DNA of 64,000 bases from JAAEPI01 sp964352625 (GTDB lineage: Bacteria > Bacteroidota > Bacteroidia > Cytophagales > Cyclobacteriaceae), in NCBI GenBank assembly GCA_964352625.1, contig CAYGSD010000002.1, forward strand, positions 310,001 to 374,000. The letters run 5' to 3'. Under the pieces are notes generated by a model. That model saw nothing but the letters and a program-made list of their open reading frames with translations. It did not search any database and was not told the DNA's origin. A program made the translations under genes and the position numbers. Positions 62,712-64,000 of the stretch are shown piece by piece. The stretch's first letter is position 1. Every line of letters begins with the position of its first letter.

Positions 62712-64000
62712 CTAGGACATGGAAGCCAACTGCTCCTCAAGCGCTTTGATCTTCGCCTCAGCGTCTGCTTTCTTTTTCTTCTCCATAGCCACCACTTGCT
62801 CGGGTGCCCCTGCCACAAATCGCTCATTTGATAATTTCTTGTCCACGCTGATTAGGAAGCCCTTGTTGTATTTCAACTCTTCCTCGATTCTCACTTTTTC
62901 AGCTTCTGCATCTACACTATCTCCTAGTGGAATAAAGAACTCATGATTCGCTAAAACAAACGATGCAGCATTTGCTGGTTTGTCTGCACCAACCGAAACT
63001 TCAGACAGATTCGCCATCTTTTTCAAGGAAGGAATCAAAGCTTTGATGGTCGCTGCATCCTGCGATATCACTACCAGTTCCAATGCCTCCTTCTGAGCAA
63101 TTTGTTTCGAGTTTCGGATGTTCCGAATGTTGGTTGAAACTTCGAATAGTATGTCGGCATCTTTCAAAACCTTTTCATCCCACTTTCCAGCCTTTGGCCA
63201 CTTCGTCACGATCAGTGCTTCATCTTCCGAACGTTCAGCGAATGCATGCCAAAGCTCCTCGGTAATGAAGGGCATGAATGGGTGCAGTACTTTCAATAAT
63301 TCCTCAAACAACTCAACTGTCTTGGCTTTGGTGGTTGCGTTGATTGGTTTTTGATATTCTGGCTTCACCCACTCGAGGTAGGCGCTACAGAAGTCGTTCC
63401 ATACGAGCTTGTACACCACCATCAACGCATCAGACATTCTGAACTTGGAGAAATGATCTTCCATTTGTTCCAAGGCTTGATTGAACCTAGCTTCCATCCA
63501 CTCAATCGCCATGGCGTCTGTTTCATTGGTCTCATCTGTCGTCTCCCATGAGTCAACGAGTCTGTAAGCATTCCAAATTTTGTTCGAGAAGTTTCGTCCT
63601 TGCTCGCAAAGTTTCTCATCGAAGAGTAGGTCGTTTCCGGCCGGTGAACTGAACAGCATCCCCGTTCGTATGCCGTCCGCCCCGTAGATTTTCATCAGCT
63701 CCAAAGGATCTGGAGAGTTGCCCAAGGATTTGGACATTTTCCTTCGCTGCTTATCTCTTACGATCCCGGTTAGGTATACATCTTCAAAAGGCTTTTCGCC
63801 CAAATATTCATAACCTGCAATGATCATCCTAGCTACCCAGAAGAAAAGAATCTCAGGAGCTGTCACCAACGTGGCAGTAGGGTAGAAGTGGCTCAACTCA
63901 GCATTTGCTGCCTTGTTGATCTTGCCAGTTTCTTTATCAAAGTAAGCATCCTCAAATCCTCCGAAAGAGGAAATGGGCCATAGCCATGAAGAAGCCCATG
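62712..64000 (-). CDS. valS: Valyl-tRNA synthetase, C-terminal part (5' end outside window)
   Basis: The frame runs from the stop at 62712-62714 to the window edge (429 codons); the methionine-like TTG at 63896 is internal. The visible part starts WASSWLWPISSFGGFED (class I catalytic domain). It contains RRKMSKSLGNSPDP (KMSKS loop), the anticodon-binding domain (MEARFNQALEQMEDHFSKFRM), and the ValRS-specific C-terminal coiled-coil arm (about the last 65 residues) that contacts tRNA-Val. It charges tRNA-Val and edits Thr. tRNA-Val(GAC) is 490 bp further on. Confidence 0.95.
   Translation of the reverse strand, partial: WASSWLWPISSFGGFEDAYFDKETGKINKAANAELSHFYPTATLVTAPEILFFWVARMIIAGYEYLGEKPFEDVYLTGIVRDKQRRKMSKSLGNSPDPLELMKIYGADGIRTGMLFSSPAGNDLLFDEKLCEQGRNFSNKIWNAYRLVDSWETTDETNETDAMAIEWMEARFNQALEQMEDHFSKFRMSDALMVVYKLVWNDFCSAYLEWVKPEYQKPINATTKAKTVELFEELLKVLHPFMPFITEELWHAFAERSEDEALIVTKWPKAGKWDEKVLKDADILFEVSTNIRNIRNSKQIAQKEALELVVISQDAATIKALIPSLKKMANLSEVSVGADKPANAASFVLANHEFFIPLGDSVDAEAEKVRIEEELKYNKGFLISVDKKLSNERFVAGAPEQVVAMEKKKKADAEAKIKALEEQLASMS

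Noticed and set aside
1..64000. CRISPR arrays, rRNA genes and additional tRNAs
   Set aside because: No regularly spaced repeats, rRNA-like sequence or second cloverleaf was seen on either strand.

Overview
The window looks like a chromosomal segment of a marine-type Bacteroidota bacterium, most likely order Cytophagales. The evidence is a SusC/SusD pair, ASPIC/UnbV FG-GAP lipoproteins, three type IX secretion (T9SS) cargo proteins with C-terminal sorting domains, DUF2911, DUF3127 and DUF3857 proteins, a DnaE polymerase with a fused N-terminal exonuclease, almost no Shine-Dalgarno sequences, and several TAnnTTTG promoter elements. No CRISPR array, transposase, integrase or rRNA was seen.

Layout. 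1-11237: a 3'-truncated T9SS beta-propeller gene (minus strand), an ABC-F ATPase, a secreted M14 carboxypeptidase, an exported Gfo/Idh/MocA oxidoreductase, a DUF2911 protein, a TPR histidine kinase overlapping a small unknown gene, a SemiSWEET sugar carrier and a small membrane protein. 11351-24502: dnaE and a VOC gene, then a Cys/Met PLP-enzyme gene whose first 141 bp exist twice. About 7.26 kb lies between the two copies and carries three co-directional genes: a secreted TPR-MORN protein, a secreted DUF3857/transglutaminase protein, and a paralogue that has lost all three catalytic residues. I regard this as the most promising undescribed system in the window. 24557-28623: small secreted proteins, polyprenyl diphosphate synthase and cystathionine beta-synthase, which forms a trans-sulfuration pair with the PLP enzyme.

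28624-45894: a LacI-type palindrome, susC, susD, a strong intercistronic terminator, then three tandem UnbV/FG-GAP lipoprotein genes, a GyrI-like membrane protein and a vanadium-dependent haloperoxidase lipoprotein, all packed 1 bp overlapping to 11 bp apart. 46032-52972: a T9SS cargo, LOG protein, EVE protein, glycosyltransferase 9, sulfotransferase, small lipoprotein, peptidyl-tRNA hydrolase, YihY/BrkB and a DUF4442 protein.

52975-60105: a signalling island resembling the Pseudomonas SiaABC threonine-phosphorylation switch. It has the SiaB kinase, SiaC (with the NTSS phosphosite), a coiled-coil membrane protein, a PilJ/NarX-like sensor histidine kinase, a response regulator with an apparently dead SpoIIE phosphatase domain, a 74-aa protein and a SiaA-like membrane SpoIIE phosphatase. 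No SiaD (GGDEF) gene is present. 60246-64000: DUF302 and DUF2911 proteins, a DUF3127 protein with an SSB-like acidic tail, a 45-aa membrane protein, a cytochrome-like lipoprotein, tRNA-Val(GAC), a periplasmic helical protein and the C-terminal part of valyl-tRNA synthetase.
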